Below are positions 24,468 to 34,038 of a stretch of 64,000 bases of DNA, piece by piece (position 1 is the first letter of the stretch; every line of letters begins with the position of its first letter). The notes beneath the pieces are model-generated. The model saw only the letters and a program-made list of their open reading frames with translations. It did no database searches and was not told where the DNA came from. The DNA is taken from the NCBI GenBank assembly GCA_024228935.1, contig JAAESX010000048.1:42613-106612 (forward strand). The letters are read 5' to 3'. This DNA is from Pseudomonadota bacterium. Its GTDB lineage: Bacteria > Myxococcota_A > UBA796 > CAJQPC01. The position numbers were made by a program, and so were the translations under genes.

Positions 24468-27101
24468 ATGACCATGACCAAGCCGTTCTGGATGCTGATG
24501 CTCGCCGTCGTCGCCCTCGTGGTGACCGGCTCGCCGGCCCACGCTGAAGATGACGCCCCCAAGATCTCGCCGCCGACGATCCGCCCGATGGGTGGCCCGA
24601 TCCGGCCCGGACTCGACTCGCCGATCCGTCCGACGATCGATCCCACGCGCCCCGCTGGCAAGGACCTCGACCCGCTCGAGGACCTCGAGCCGCTCGAGGA
24701 CGAGGAGTCGGCCGTCGCCGCCAACGACGACGAGGAGGAGGAGTCCTCCTCATCGTCGTCGACCGGTCTCCCCGGCACCGACCGGAACAAGCCGCCCTGC
24801 GCGAACGAGGACCCTCGGGCCCGCTTCAAGATCGACTTCGTCGAGGCGGACATCAACGAGGTCGTGAAGTACTTCGCCGAGATCTCCTGCCGGAACTTCA
24901 TCCTCGGCGAGGAGCTCAACGGCAAGGTCACCATCATCTCCCACAAGGAGGTGCCGTTCTGGTCCGCCTACGCCGCGTTCGAGAGCGCGCTCGAGGTCAC
25001 CGGGTACACGACCGTCCAGGTCGGTGACTCGTACAAGGTCATCGCCACGAGCAAGGCCAGCCAGCACCCGCTGAAGGTCTACGAGGGCGAGTCGATCCCG
25101 TACTCGGACACCTTCGTCACGCAGATCTTCCAGCTCGAGAACGTCTCCGTCTCCGACATCGCCACGGTCGCCAAGGACCTGGGCGGCTCGCAGGCCAAGA
25201 TCGTCGCCTACAGCCCGACGAACACGCTCATCGTGACCGACTCGGCCGTGAACATCCGCCGCATGTGGAAGGTGGTCAGCCAGCTCGACGTCGGGGCCCC
25301 GGTCGCCGAGATCAAGACGGTCCAGATCAACTACGCCGAAGCGACGGACGTGAAGACCATCATCGAGCAGATCTACGGCTCGGAGGAGTCGAGCTCGTCG
25401 TCGACCTCGTCCTCGAGCAGCAGCAGCTCGTCGTCGAAGTCGAGCCGTCGTCGCCGGAAGAAGGCCGCCGAGGCCGCCGCGTCGAGCGCCAGCTCCACCA
25501 GCGTCGGCAAGGAAGGCAAGTACATCGAGAAGATCGTCGCCGACGAGCGCACGAACAAGCTCATCATCTTCGCGAACGCCGAAGCGATGGAGGCCGTCCT
25601 GGCGCTCATCGCCGAGGTCGACCAGGACACCGACCCCAGCCGTCGAGCCCAGATCCACGTCATCTACCTCGAGCACGCCAACGCCGAGGACGTCGCCCAG
25701 GTGCTGTCGAACCTCTCGACCGAGAGCAGCAGCAGCAGCTCGAGCAGCCGGAGCTCGAACAGCCGGAGCTCCCGCAGCAGCAGCAGCCGGAGTGGGCGAA
25801 ACAGTCGCCTCGAGCCCACGCCCGGAACGCCCGGAGCCGAGGAGTCCAGCGGCAGCGCCACCGCGCTGCTGGACGACGGCGTGCGCATCACGGCCGACGA
25901 GAACACCAACTCGCTCGTCATTGTGGCCAGCCCCGAGGCCTACGAGATCATCAAGCAGGTCATCAGCAAGCTCGACATCCGCCGCAAGCAGGTGTTCGTC
26001 GAGGTCGTCATCATGGAGCTCGCCAGCGAGGACACCAGCGAGCTCGGCGTCGGCATCCACGGCGGCATGCCGAACGACATGGGCGGCGTCGGCTACGGCG
26101 CGCTCCAGATGGGCGCCAGCACGGTCATGGGACCCGCCAGCGCCGACCTGCTGAGCGGCCTCGCGATGGGGGTCTTCGCCGACACCATCGACGTGACGGT
26201 CGACGGCGTCGACGTCAGCATCCCGGCCTTCGGTGTCGCGCTCAACGCGCTCCAGGCCAACAGCTCGGTCAACATCCTGAGCACGCCGAACATCCTGACG
26301 CTGGACAACGAAGAGGCCAAGATCGTCGTCGGTCGGAACATCCCGTTCCCGACCAGCCAGGGTCGCGACTCCAACAACAACCCCATCGTCAGCTACTCGC
26401 GCGAAGACGTCGCCATCACGCTGAAGGTGACCCCCCAGATCAACGAGTCCGACTACGTCACGCTGGAGCTCTTCCAGGAGGTGACGGACATCGAGGAGGA
26501 CAGCCAGGGCCTCGACGTCACCAGCGCCGGCTTCATCACCAGCAAGCGCTCGACCGAGACCAGCGTGCTCGTCCAGGACAACCAGACCATCGTCATCGGT
26601 GGCCTGATGGGCGCGACGGACACCACGGTCGAGACCAAGGTGCCGATCCTCGGTGACCTGCCGCTCGTCGGCGCGCTGTTCCGCGGGAACCGCAAGGTCA
26701 GCCGCAAGACGAACCTGCTCATCTTCCTCACCCCGCACGTCATCGACGAGCCGGCGGACCTGCAGGAGGTCTACGAGGTCAAGGTCGCCCAGCGCGAGGA
26801 GTTCCTGCGTCGCTTCTACGGCAAGACCGAGGTCGAGCAGATGGCCGAGCTCAACGACCTGCTGGCCGGCTCGATGAACATCGTCGACGAGCCCTCGATG
26901 TACCGGACCAAGGTCCGTGACCCCGCCGACAAGGACGTCAGCATCGGAAGCATCGAGGCCGGCACGTCCGAGCACGAGGCCCGTGACCTGGAGCCCAGCC
27001 CCGAGGGCGGCGTGCTCGCCAGCCCCGTCGAGCGCAAGGGCCTTCCGCCCGCCGACGACGCCGACCTGCCGGAGGACGACGGCGCCGAGGAGGGACTCTA
27101 G
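24468..27101 (+). CDS. gspD: Type II secretion system secretin GspD
   Basis: An 877-residue outer-membrane secretin forming the exit pore. It has a cleavable signal (ALVVTGSPAHA before EDD), N0 (RFKIDFVEADINEVVKYFAE), N1-N3 ring domains and the secretin core with VGRNIPFPTSQGRD and the membrane-lip region TVVIGGLMG-like TIVIGGLMGATD, ending with an acidic tail. Two long Ser-rich, Arg-containing linkers interrupt the N domains (near 25380-25465 and 25725-25800), and a third Ser run follows the signal. ATG 24468 is one base after the gspC stop; ATG 24474 is the alternative. Confidence 0.95.
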   Translation: MTMTKPFWMLMLAVVALVVTGSPAHAEDDAPKISPPTIRPMGGPIRPGLDSPIRPTIDPTRPAGKDLDPLEDLEPLEDEESAVAANDDEEEESSSSSSTGLPGTDRNKPPCANEDPRARFKIDFVEADINEVVKYFAEISCRNFILGEELNGKVTIISHKEVPFWSAYAAFESALEVTGYTTVQVGDSYKVIATSKASQHPLKVYEGESIPYSDTFVTQIFQLENVSVSDIATVAKDLGGSQAKIVAYSPTNTLIVTDSAVNIRRMWKVVSQLDVGAPVAEIKTVQINYAEATDVKTIIEQIYGSEESSSSSTSSSSSSSSSSKSSRRRRKKAAEAAASSASSTSVGKEGKYIEKIVADERTNKLIIFANAEAMEAVLALIAEVDQDTDPSRRAQIHVIYLEHANAEDVAQVLSNLSTESSSSSSSSRSSNSRSSRSSSSRSGRNSRLEPTPGTPGAEESSGSATALLDDGVRITADENTNSLVIVASPEAYEIIKQVISKLDIRRKQVFVEVVIMELASEDTSELGVGIHGGMPNDMGGVGYGALQMGASTVMGPASADLLSGLAMGVFADTIDVTVDGVDVSIPAFGVALNALQANSSVNILSTPNILTLDNEEAKIVVGRNIPFPTSQGRDSNNNPIVSYSREDVAITLKVTPQINESDYVTLELFQEVTDIEEDSQGLDVTSAGFITSKRSTETSVLVQDNQTIVIGGLMGATDTTVETKVPILGDLPLVGALFRGNRKVSRKTNLLIFLTPHVIDEPADLQEVYEVKVAQREEFLRRFYGKTEVEQMAELNDLLAGSMNIVDEPSMYRTKVRDPADKDVSIGSIEAGTSEHEARDLEPSPEGGVLASPVERKGLPPADDADLPEDDGAEEGL

Positions 27102-28799
27102 GTGGCCATCCGACGCCAGCCCCTGGATCAGGCGCTCCTGGAGCGCGGGGTCTCGACCGATCGACTCGCCGATGCCCGCAAGGCCGCCGAGAAGACCGGC
27201 ACGACCCTGCTCGAGGCCATCCAGCGCGCCGACATGCCGCAGGAGGCGGTCAGCCGCAGCCTGTCAACGCTCACCGGCCTCCCGCTGCTCGAGGAGATCG
27301 ACCCCGATCGCATCGAGATCGACCTGGTCCGTCGCGTGCCGATGGGGCTCGCTCGCGAGCAGGGCGTCCTTCCTCTCTGGGAGGACCGCGGCGTCATCGT
27401 GGCCGGCATCGCCTCGCCGAACGGCCTGGACGCCATCGGGGACCTGCGGGTGCTCTACGGCAAGCCGATCCAGGCGGTGCTCGTCCCCGCCGACGTGCTC
27501 CGTGGCGCCATCAGCAAGGCCTTCGACAAGGCCGCGCAGTCCGCCGAGGCCGTGCTGTCGCAGGTCGAGGAGGAGCAGGACGAGGGCGTGACGGGTCTGG
27601 CGCTCGACGCCGACATCCTCGACGACCCGAACCAGGCCCCCATCATCCGGTTCGTGAACTCGCTCCTGACCCAGGCCATCAAGGACCGGGCGAGCGACAT
27701 CCACATCGAGCCCTTCGAGAAGGAGCTCGCGGTCCGCTTCCGCATCGACGGCGTGCTGTACGAGATCGTGAAGCCGCCGCCTCGGCTGCAGGCCTCGATC
27801 GTCAGCCGCATCAAGATCATGGCGGGCCTGAACATCGCCGAGAAGCGCATCCCGCAGGACGGTCGCATCCGCATCCGCATGGCCGGGCGCGAGGTCGACC
27901 TTCGTGTCTCGACGCTGCCTGTGCGGCACGGCGAGCGGGTCGTCATGCGAATCCTCGAGAAGGGGACGGTGTTCAGTCTGGACAGCGTCGGGATGGCGGA
28001 CGCGACGCTGGCTCACTTCCGCAGCTTCATCAGGCGGCCGCACGGCATCATCCTCGTCACCGGCCCGACCGGCTCCGGAAAGACGACGACGCTGTACTCG
28101 GGCCTGTCCGAGATCAACGCGCCCGACCTCAACATCCTCACCATCGAGGACCCGATCGAGTACGAGCTGCGTGGCATCGGCCAGACGCAGGTCAACCCGA
28201 AGATCGACCTCACGTTCGCCTCGGCCCTGCGCGCTCACCTGCGTCAGGACCCCGACGTCATCCTCGTCGGCGAGATCCGAGACAAGGAGACGGCGGACAA
28301 CGCCGTGCAGGCCTCGCTCACGGGTCACCTCGTGTTCAGCACGCTGCACACGAACGACTCCGCCGGTGCGTTCCCACGGCTCACGGACATGGGCGTCGAG
28401 AGCTTCCTGGTCGCCAGCTCGCTCCTGATGATCCTGGCCCAGCGCCTGGTCCGTCGTCTGTGCCCGGACTGCAAGACCCCGTACACGCCGAGCGCGCCCG
28501 AGCTGCTCGACCTGGGCATCACCCCAGCCGACATCGCCGGCCACACGGTCTTCCATCCGCAGGGCTGCAAGGCGTGCCTGAACACCGGGTACAAGGGCCG
28601 GACCGGCATCTACGAGGTGCTCGTCGTCGACGACGCCATCAAGCAGACCGTCATGAGCGGGGCCGATGGCGGCGCCATCAAGAAGGTCGCGGTCGCCAAC
28701 GGCATGAAGACGCTGCGTGACGACGGCATCCGCAAGGCGCTCGAAGGCCAGACCTCGTTCGAGGAGGTCCTGCGGGTGACCCAGGAGGACGGCCACTAG
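27102..28799 (+). CDS. gspE: Type II secretion ATPase GspE
   Basis: A 565-residue cytoplasmic hexameric ATPase that powers pseudopilus assembly. An N1E-like domain is followed by Walker A GPTGSGKTTT at about residues 321-330, an Asp box, Walker B (VILVGEIRD) and His box (STLHTND). The C-terminal zinc-binding part has CPDC and CKAC about 35 residues apart, as expected for GspE. GTG 27102 directly abuts the gspD TAG stop plus one base. Confidence 0.96.
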   Translation: MAIRRQPLDQALLERGVSTDRLADARKAAEKTGTTLLEAIQRADMPQEAVSRSLSTLTGLPLLEEIDPDRIEIDLVRRVPMGLAREQGVLPLWEDRGVIVAGIASPNGLDAIGDLRVLYGKPIQAVLVPADVLRGAISKAFDKAAQSAEAVLSQVEEEQDEGVTGLALDADILDDPNQAPIIRFVNSLLTQAIKDRASDIHIEPFEKELAVRFRIDGVLYEIVKPPPRLQASIVSRIKIMAGLNIAEKRIPQDGRIRIRMAGREVDLRVSTLPVRHGERVVMRILEKGTVFSLDSVGMADATLAHFRSFIRRPHGIILVTGPTGSGKTTTLYSGLSEINAPDLNILTIEDPIEYELRGIGQTQVNPKIDLTFASALRAHLRQDPDVILVGEIRDKETADNAVQASLTGHLVFSTLHTNDSAGAFPRLTDMGVESFLVASSLLMILAQRLVRRLCPDCKTPYTPSAPELLDLGITPADIAGHTVFHPQGCKACLNTGYKGRTGIYEVLVVDDAIKQTVMSGADGGAIKKVAVANGMKTLRDDGIRKALEGQTSFEEVLRVTQEDGH

Positions 28800-30040
28800 T
28801 GGCGGTCTTCGAGTACCAGGGGTTCGACTCCGGCGGGAAGGCCGTGAAGGGCATCATCGATGCCGAAGGGGTGAAGTCCGCGCGCTCGAAGCTGCGCAAG
28901 CAGGGCGTCTTCCCGACCGACATCGACGAGCAGAGCTCGGGTCGAGGCGCGACGAAGGGCAAGGGCCTGAACGTCGAGATCGACTTCGGCAAGCTGTTCG
29001 GCGGCGGCGTCTCGGTGGGCCAGATCTCCACGATGACCAGCCAGCTCTCGACGCTCGTCGGCGCTGGCATCCCCATGGTCGAGTCGCTCACGGCGATGAT
29101 CGACCAGGTCGACAACGAGTCGCTGCGCATCATCCTGGCCGAGGTCCGGGACAAGGTGAACGAGGGCGACAGCCTGGCCAAGGCCATGAAGGGCTACCCC
29201 CACGTCTTCGGCGACCTGTACATCAACATGGTCAGCGCGGGCGAGACCTCGGGCGCGCTCGACGTCGTGCTCCAGCGGCTCACCGAGTACACCGAGGCCA
29301 GCGTGAAGCTGCGCGGCAAGATCATCAGCGCGATGATCTACCCGGTGCTCATGAGCTTCGTGGGCATCGCCATCGTCGGCGGCCTGTTCATCTTCGTCAT
29401 CCCGAAGATCCGCAAGATCTTCGACAGCTTCGGCGCGGACCTGCCCTTCGTCACCGACGTGCTGCTCGGCATCTCGGACTTCGCCTCGGCCTGGTGGTGG
29501 ACCGCGCTCTTCATCGTGCCGGGCACCTACTACGGCTACTGGCGCTGGAAGAAGAAGCCGGAGAACCTGGAGAAGCGCGACCGCTTCATCCTGTGGCTCC
29601 CGCTGTTCGGCCGCATCACGCGCATCGTCGCGGTCTCGCGGTTCTGCCGGACCATGTCGACGCTGCTCGCCAGTGGGGTGCCCATCCTCACCGCGATGAC
29701 CATCGTCGCGCGGGTCGTCGAGAACAAGGTCATCGAGAAGGCCGTCAACGACGCCGCCCGGAACGTGACCGAGGGCCAGTCGCTGGCCGTCCCGCTCAAG
29801 GCGAGCGGTCAGTTCCCCCCGATGGTGACGCACATGATCGCCATCGGTGAGCGCACCGGAGACCTCGAGCCGATGCTCGAGAAGGTCGCCGATGCCTATG
29901 AACAAGAGGTCGACAACACCGTCAATGCACTGACGAGTCTCCTCGAACCCATCCTCATCATCGGAATGGGAGGCGTCGTCGCATTCGTAGCGCTCGCCAT
30001 CCTGCTGCCGATGCTCAACCTCTCCTCTCTCTCGGGATGA
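28799..30040 (+). CDS. gspF: Type II secretion platform protein GspF
   Basis: A 413-residue polytopic inner-membrane protein, the core of the assembly platform that binds GspE and GspL. Two copies of the GspF domain are visible (about 75-195, starting with SQLSTLVGAGIPMVESL, and about 275-395, with STLLASGVPILTAM), each ending at a hydrophobic helix. It begins with GTG 28799, overlapping the gspE stop by one base (TAGTG), and overlaps gspG by 4 bases. Confidence 0.95.
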   Translation: MAVFEYQGFDSGGKAVKGIIDAEGVKSARSKLRKQGVFPTDIDEQSSGRGATKGKGLNVEIDFGKLFGGGVSVGQISTMTSQLSTLVGAGIPMVESLTAMIDQVDNESLRIILAEVRDKVNEGDSLAKAMKGYPHVFGDLYINMVSAGETSGALDVVLQRLTEYTEASVKLRGKIISAMIYPVLMSFVGIAIVGGLFIFVIPKIRKIFDSFGADLPFVTDVLLGISDFASAWWWTALFIVPGTYYGYWRWKKKPENLEKRDRFILWLPLFGRITRIVAVSRFCRTMSTLLASGVPILTAMTIVARVVENKVIEKAVNDAARNVTEGQSLAVPLKASGQFPPMVTHMIAIGERTGDLEPMLEKVADAYEQEVDNTVNALTSLLEPILIIGMGGVVAFVALAILLPMLNLSSLSG

Positions 30041-30486
30041 ACAACATGAAGACGGCAACGAAGTCCAGCATCTTCCTCGGCTCGCGCAAGGGCCTCACCC
30101 TCGTCGAGATCATGGTCGTCATCGCCATCCTCGGCACCCTGATGACCATCATCGGGTTCCAGGTCGTCGGCAAGCTCGACGAGGCGAACTGCGAAGCGAC
30201 GGTCATCGCCATGCGGAACGCGGACCAGGGCCTGCAGGCCTACGCCGCGAAGAAGCAGGGCAAGTTCCCGGGCACCAGCGATGGGCTCGAGGCGGCCGCC
30301 AAGTACTTCGGCAGCGGCGAGGTCCCCAAGGACGCCTGGGACCAGAACTTTCAGTACTTCTCGCCCGGCACCACGAGCGGCAAGGACTACGAGCTCATCT
30401 CGCTGGCGAAGGATGGATCCGAGGGTGGCGAGGACGCCAACGCGGACATCAAGAGCTGGGAGCTCGACGGCAGCTGCGACTGGTAG
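30037..30486 (+). CDS. gspG: Major pseudopilin GspG
   Basis: A 149-residue pseudopilin. The leader is cut by the prepilin peptidase after Gly in SRKGLTLVEIMVVIAI, leaving Glu at mature position 5. The globular part has the GspG features GKFPGTSDGLEAA and a C-terminal YELISLAKDGSEGGEDANAD calcium-site region. It is the main subunit of the pseudopilus that pushes substrates through the secretin. ATG 30037 overlaps the gspF stop (ATGA). No prepilin peptidase gene (gspO) is in the window. Confidence 0.96.
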   Translation: MNNMKTATKSSIFLGSRKGLTLVEIMVVIAILGTLMTIIGFQVVGKLDEANCEATVIAMRNADQGLQAYAAKKQGKFPGTSDGLEAAAKYFGSGEVPKDAWDQNFQYFSPGTTSGKDYELISLAKDGSEGGEDANADIKSWELDGSCDW

Positions 30487-30490
30487 ACCG

Positions 30491-30595
30491 ATGACGCCGC
30501 GCCCCTCCCACAATGGCGACATCGTCGTCTACGCCGTGTTCGCGAGCCTGCTGGCCTGCGTGCCGGTGGCGTGGATCGTGATGGGCGTGTCGTGA
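30491..30595 (+). CDS. 34-residue membrane peptide between gspG and gspH
   Basis: A small frame of 34 residues with one transmembrane helix (YAVFASLLACVPVAWIVMGV), starting at ATG 30491 four bases after the gspG stop and overlapping the GTG start of gspH by 4 bases (GTGA). Such coupling at both sides within a tightly organised operon suggests a real gene. It lacks a prepilin cleavage motif, so it is not a pseudopilin; it could be a small accessory of the inner-membrane platform. Confidence 0.6.
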   Translation: MTPRPSHNGDIVVYAVFASLLACVPVAWIVMGVS

Positions 30596-31365
30596 CGTGG
30601 GGTCGGCTGCGAAAGGGCGTGACGCTCCTCGAGATCATGGTCGTGATGGCCATCCTCGCGACCGTGATGGCTCTGGCCATCCCGGCTGTCAGCAACACGC
30701 TGTCGCTGCAGCAGACAGGGTTCGCCAACGAGCTCGCCAACACGTACCGCTTCCTGCGTGACGAGGCGGCGATGCGGAACGTGACCTTCCGCATCGTCTA
30801 CGACCTCGACAAGCAGACCTACACCATCGAGGCGGGCGACCCGAACACGCTCATCTTCACGAACCCCGAGGACCTCCAGGACTACGAAGAGGACCTCGCG
30901 GACAAGATGGGCGCCTACACCGAGCGCGAGCTCGAGGAGCTGTCGCCCGAGGACGAAGAGCTCCAGGACCTGATGGACAAGCGGTTCTCCGGCCTCGAGG
31001 ACGACGCGCTCAACACGACGGTCGACGTGCCCGGGGGCAGTGTCATCAGCTGGGTCTACACCCCCCAGTACGGCGAGGACGGCATCGAGATGGAGCGGGA
31101 CCTGCGGGACCTGGACGCCGAGGAGCTCGAGTCCGCGCTGGCCGACATCGACGACGACGACCGGAACGTCGCCTACAGCTACATCTTCCCGAACGGCTTC
31201 GTCGAGCACACCGTCGTCCGCATCCACGACGACGACGATCCGTCGGACGGCATCACCATCGAGGTCGAGCCGCTGAGCGGTCGGGTCCTGACCCACGACG
31301 ACCTGATCGACCCCGAAGACTCGCTCGACTGGATCCCCGACGAGGGGCCGGACGTGGACTTCTGA
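30592..31365 (+). CDS. gspH: Minor pseudopilin GspH
   Basis: A 257-residue minor pseudopilin. Prepilin cleavage site is KG|VTLLEIMVV with Glu at position 5. It is longer than the usual 170-190 residues because of a very acidic central insert (about residues 85-185, rich in DLQDYEEDLADK-like stretches). The start is GTG 30592, within the stop of the 34-residue gene. Part of the pseudopilus tip or its connection to the shaft. Confidence 0.88.
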   Translation: MTWGRLRKGVTLLEIMVVMAILATVMALAIPAVSNTLSLQQTGFANELANTYRFLRDEAAMRNVTFRIVYDLDKQTYTIEAGDPNTLIFTNPEDLQDYEEDLADKMGAYTERELEELSPEDEELQDLMDKRFSGLEDDALNTTVDVPGGSVISWVYTPQYGEDGIEMERDLRDLDAEELESALADIDDDDRNVAYSYIFPNGFVEHTVVRIHDDDDPSDGITIEVEPLSGRVLTHDDLIDPEDSLDWIPDEGPDVDF

Positions 31366-32027
31366 TGCGCGGCACCTCCCACATCCGAGGCTTCTCGCTC
31401 CTCGAGGTCATGGTCGCGCTGGCCATCCTGAGCGTCTCGCTGTTCGTGCTCGTGAACAGCCAGACGACCGCGTACATCATGACGCTCGAGTCGCAGAAGA
31501 TGACGACGGCCACGATGCTCGCCAAGGAGAAGATGAGCCAGGCCATCCTGATGGTTGAGAGCGAAGGCTTCCAGGAGCAGGACATCGAGGAGGAGGGGGA
31601 CTTCGCCGAGGGTGTCTTCGGCGAGTTCGAGTCCGGCGGCCTGGATGGCCAGTGGGAGGGCCTGAACGACCAGACCTTCGAGGACTTCAAGTTCGCCTAC
31701 ACCGTGCGAGCGGTCGAGCTGAACCTGGACGGCGATGTCGGCGGCATGGCCGACCAGCTCTCTGGCAGCGGCTACTGGGGCGAGGAGGCCGAAGAGAAGG
31801 TCGAGGCCCGCGGCGAGGACCAGACGCCAGGCCTCGAGGACATGGGCGTCTCCCAGGACATGCTGTCCGACTACCTCTCGCCGTACATCCGCGAGATCCG
31901 CGTGGTGGTGTGGTGGGGGCCCAAGGACCTCGACGACGCCGAGGAAGACGGCGACATCATCGAGCTGGTCACGCACGTCGTGAACCCCAGCGGCCAGGTC
32001 GTCCCGGCCGCGGTGTCGGGGTCGTGA
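31365..32027 (+). CDS. gspI: Minor pseudopilin GspI
   Basis: A 220-residue minor pseudopilin, cleaved at RG|FSLLEVMVALAIL with Glu at position 5. GspI normally has about 125 residues; this one carries an acidic, Gly-rich insert between the N-terminal helix and the C-terminal beta part (IREIRVVVWWGP). It nucleates the GspI-J-K tip complex. ATG 31365 overlaps the gspH stop by one base (TGATG). Confidence 0.88.
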   Translation: MRGTSHIRGFSLLEVMVALAILSVSLFVLVNSQTTAYIMTLESQKMTTATMLAKEKMSQAILMVESEGFQEQDIEEEGDFAEGVFGEFESGGLDGQWEGLNDQTFEDFKFAYTVRAVELNLDGDVGGMADQLSGSGYWGEEAEEKVEARGEDQTPGLEDMGVSQDMLSDYLSPYIREIRVVVWWGPKDLDDAEEDGDIIELVTHVVNPSGQVVPAAVSGS

Positions 32028-32845
32028 TGCGCCAGGGAATGACGCTGGTCGAGGTGATGGTGGCGCTGTTCGTGCTGTCCATCATCGGCGTGCTGACCGC
32101 GAGCACGCTGTCGAACACGCTCCAGGCGCGCGAGATCCTGGCCGACAACGACGACCACCAGCAGTCCGTCCGGGTCGCGCTCGACACCATCACGCGCGAG
32201 CTCCAGCTGGCGTACCTGTCGTTCAACAAGACGGTCCCGAACAGCTACCGGACCATCTTCATCGCCACGGACGAGAACCCGATCGACAACCTGTGGTTCG
32301 CGACCCTGTCGCACCACCGGCTCTACCGGGACAGCCGCGAGGCCGACCAGACCGAGATCACCATCTGGGCCGAGGACGACCCGAACATGGACGGGGCCTA
32401 CGTGCTGATGCACCGCGAGGCCCCGCGCATCGACCACGAGCCGACCCAGGACGGCGTCATCTACCCGCTCGCCTACGGCGTCCGACGCTTCACCGTGCGG
32501 TGGCTCGACCCGACCACGTGCGAGTGGACCGACGAGTGGAACAGCACCGAGGCCGACTACGAGGAGCGCCTTCCGCGGGCCGCCCAGGTCGTGCTCGGCG
32601 TGATGGGCCCCGACCCGGAAGACGACGAGAACGAGGAGCTGGTCGAGCGCAGCTACGCGACGACCGTCATCCTCCAGTACGGCCGCCGTGCGCGCTGTGA
32701 CCTGGGCCTGGGGCAGACGGACGACGAAGGCGAGATCAGCGACGACGACGCCAGCACCTCGGGGAACTCCGGGGCCGCCACCGGTGGCAGCTCGAGCCCC
32801 AGCGGACGCTCCTCGCCCTTCGGCGGGATGGGGGGTGGCGGATGA
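32027..32845 (+). CDS. gspJ: Minor pseudopilin GspJ
   Basis: A 272-residue minor pseudopilin, cleaved at QG|MTLVEVMVALFVL. The body has the GspJ features (REILADNDDHQQSVRVALDTITREL, then FATLSHHRLYRDSREADQTE, and ERLPRAAQVVLGV). The last 35 residues are a Ser/Gly-rich low-complexity tail that would stick out of the tip. ATG 32027 overlaps the gspI stop (TGATG) and the gene overlaps gspK by 4 bases. Confidence 0.9.
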   Translation: MRQGMTLVEVMVALFVLSIIGVLTASTLSNTLQAREILADNDDHQQSVRVALDTITRELQLAYLSFNKTVPNSYRTIFIATDENPIDNLWFATLSHHRLYRDSREADQTEITIWAEDDPNMDGAYVLMHREAPRIDHEPTQDGVIYPLAYGVRRFTVRWLDPTTCEWTDEWNSTEADYEERLPRAAQVVLGVMGPDPEDDENEELVERSYATTVILQYGRRARCDLGLGQTDDEGEISDDDASTSGNSGAATGGSSSPSGRSSPFGGMGGGG

Positions 32846-34038
32846 GCGCACTCCGCAAGCCCATCGCGAACCAGCGTGGCCGAGGCTCTCGGCGAGGCAT
32901 CGCCTTGCTCATGGTGCTCACCACGCTCGTGTTCCTGGTCGTGCTCGTGACCGAGATCGCGTACTCCAGCCGCGTGCGGTTCCTGAAGTCGGCGCACGCC
33001 CGGGACGACATCGCGGCCGAGTACCTGGCGATGAGCGGGGTCTCGATCTACCGCCTCATCCTCGTGGCCAACAAGCAGATGGGCGACAGCAGCATCGGCG
33101 AGATGGCGTCGAGCTTCGGCATCAGCGAGGGCCTGTGGCAGATGGTCCCGGCCATCAACACCGGCCTGCTCCGCATGTTCTTCGTGAGCGGCGGCAGCGT
33201 CGACGACCAGGAGCTCGAGCAGTTCGCGACCGAGGGCCTGACCGAAGAGGAGGTCGCCGAGAGCCGCTTCGCCGACAAGGGCTTCCTCGACTTCGAGGGA
33301 GACTTCAGCGCCGAGGTCAGCGACGAGGACCGGAAGATCAACATCCGCTTCCTGGGCAAGACCTGCGATGGGACCTGCACGCTCGCGACGCTCCAGGAAG
33401 ACCCGGTCGCCATCCAGCTCTACGGGCTGATGAGCGGCCAGGAACACGACCAGTGGTTCTACGAGAAGGACATCGAGCGGTGGGAGATCATCGCCGACCT
33501 GGCCGACTGGATCGACACCGACACCGACCGCATCTGGCGCGGTGGGTACGAGGACAGCCTCTACAACTCGCTGGACTCGCCGTACCTCGCCAAGAACGCC
33601 CCGTTCGACACCAAGGACGAGATCCGACTGGTGAACGGCTGGCAGGACGACATCTACGAGAAGTTCGGTGACGAGGTCACGATCTACGGCCCTGGCAAGG
33701 TCAACGTGAACACCGCCAGCGACGAGATGCTCAAGGGCCTGTTCAAGGCGTACGTCGAGCGTCAGATCAGCGACGACGAGGCAGACCAGTTCCTGCTGTC
33801 TCTTCGGGAACAGACGATGATCGTCGACTTCACGAAGCCGAAAGAGTTCGTGGAGTGGCTCGAGACGCGAGCTAACAGTCCGCTACGGGATGGCCTGTCG
33901 GACGCGATCAAGATGGAATCGGAGACCTTTCGCGTGGACAGCACGGGAATGGTCGGGAACTCGACGGCGACCATCTCGGTCGTCCTGGACTTCAGCTCCA
34001 GCAAGGTCGGACGCATCAAGTACTGGAGGGTGGACTGA
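32842..34038 (+). CDS. gspK: Minor pseudopilin GspK
   Basis: A 398-residue protein that caps the pseudopilus tip. The leader is basic (RGRGSRRG) and the cleaved helix begins IALLMVLTTLVFLVVL; as usual for GspK there is no Glu at position 5. The large alpha domain contains INIRFLGK and the helix-hairpin-helix-like VNVNTASDEML. ATG 32842 overlaps the gspJ stop (ATGA). Confidence 0.92.
   Translation: MSALRKPIANQRGRGSRRGIALLMVLTTLVFLVVLVTEIAYSSRVRFLKSAHARDDIAAEYLAMSGVSIYRLILVANKQMGDSSIGEMASSFGISEGLWQMVPAINTGLLRMFFVSGGSVDDQELEQFATEGLTEEEVAESRFADKGFLDFEGDFSAEVSDEDRKINIRFLGKTCDGTCTLATLQEDPVAIQLYGLMSGQEHDQWFYEKDIERWEIIADLADWIDTDTDRIWRGGYEDSLYNSLDSPYLAKNAPFDTKDEIRLVNGWQDDIYEKFGDEVTIYGPGKVNVNTASDEMLKGLFKAYVERQISDDEADQFLLSLREQTMIVDFTKPKEFVEWLETRANSPLRDGLSDAIKMESETFRVDSTGMVGNSTATISVVLDFSSSKVGRIKYWRVD

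Noticed and set aside
24750..26975. Long minus-strand frame across gspD
   Set aside because: Antisense to a clear secretin; composition is shadow-like (Leu/Asp/Val/Arg).
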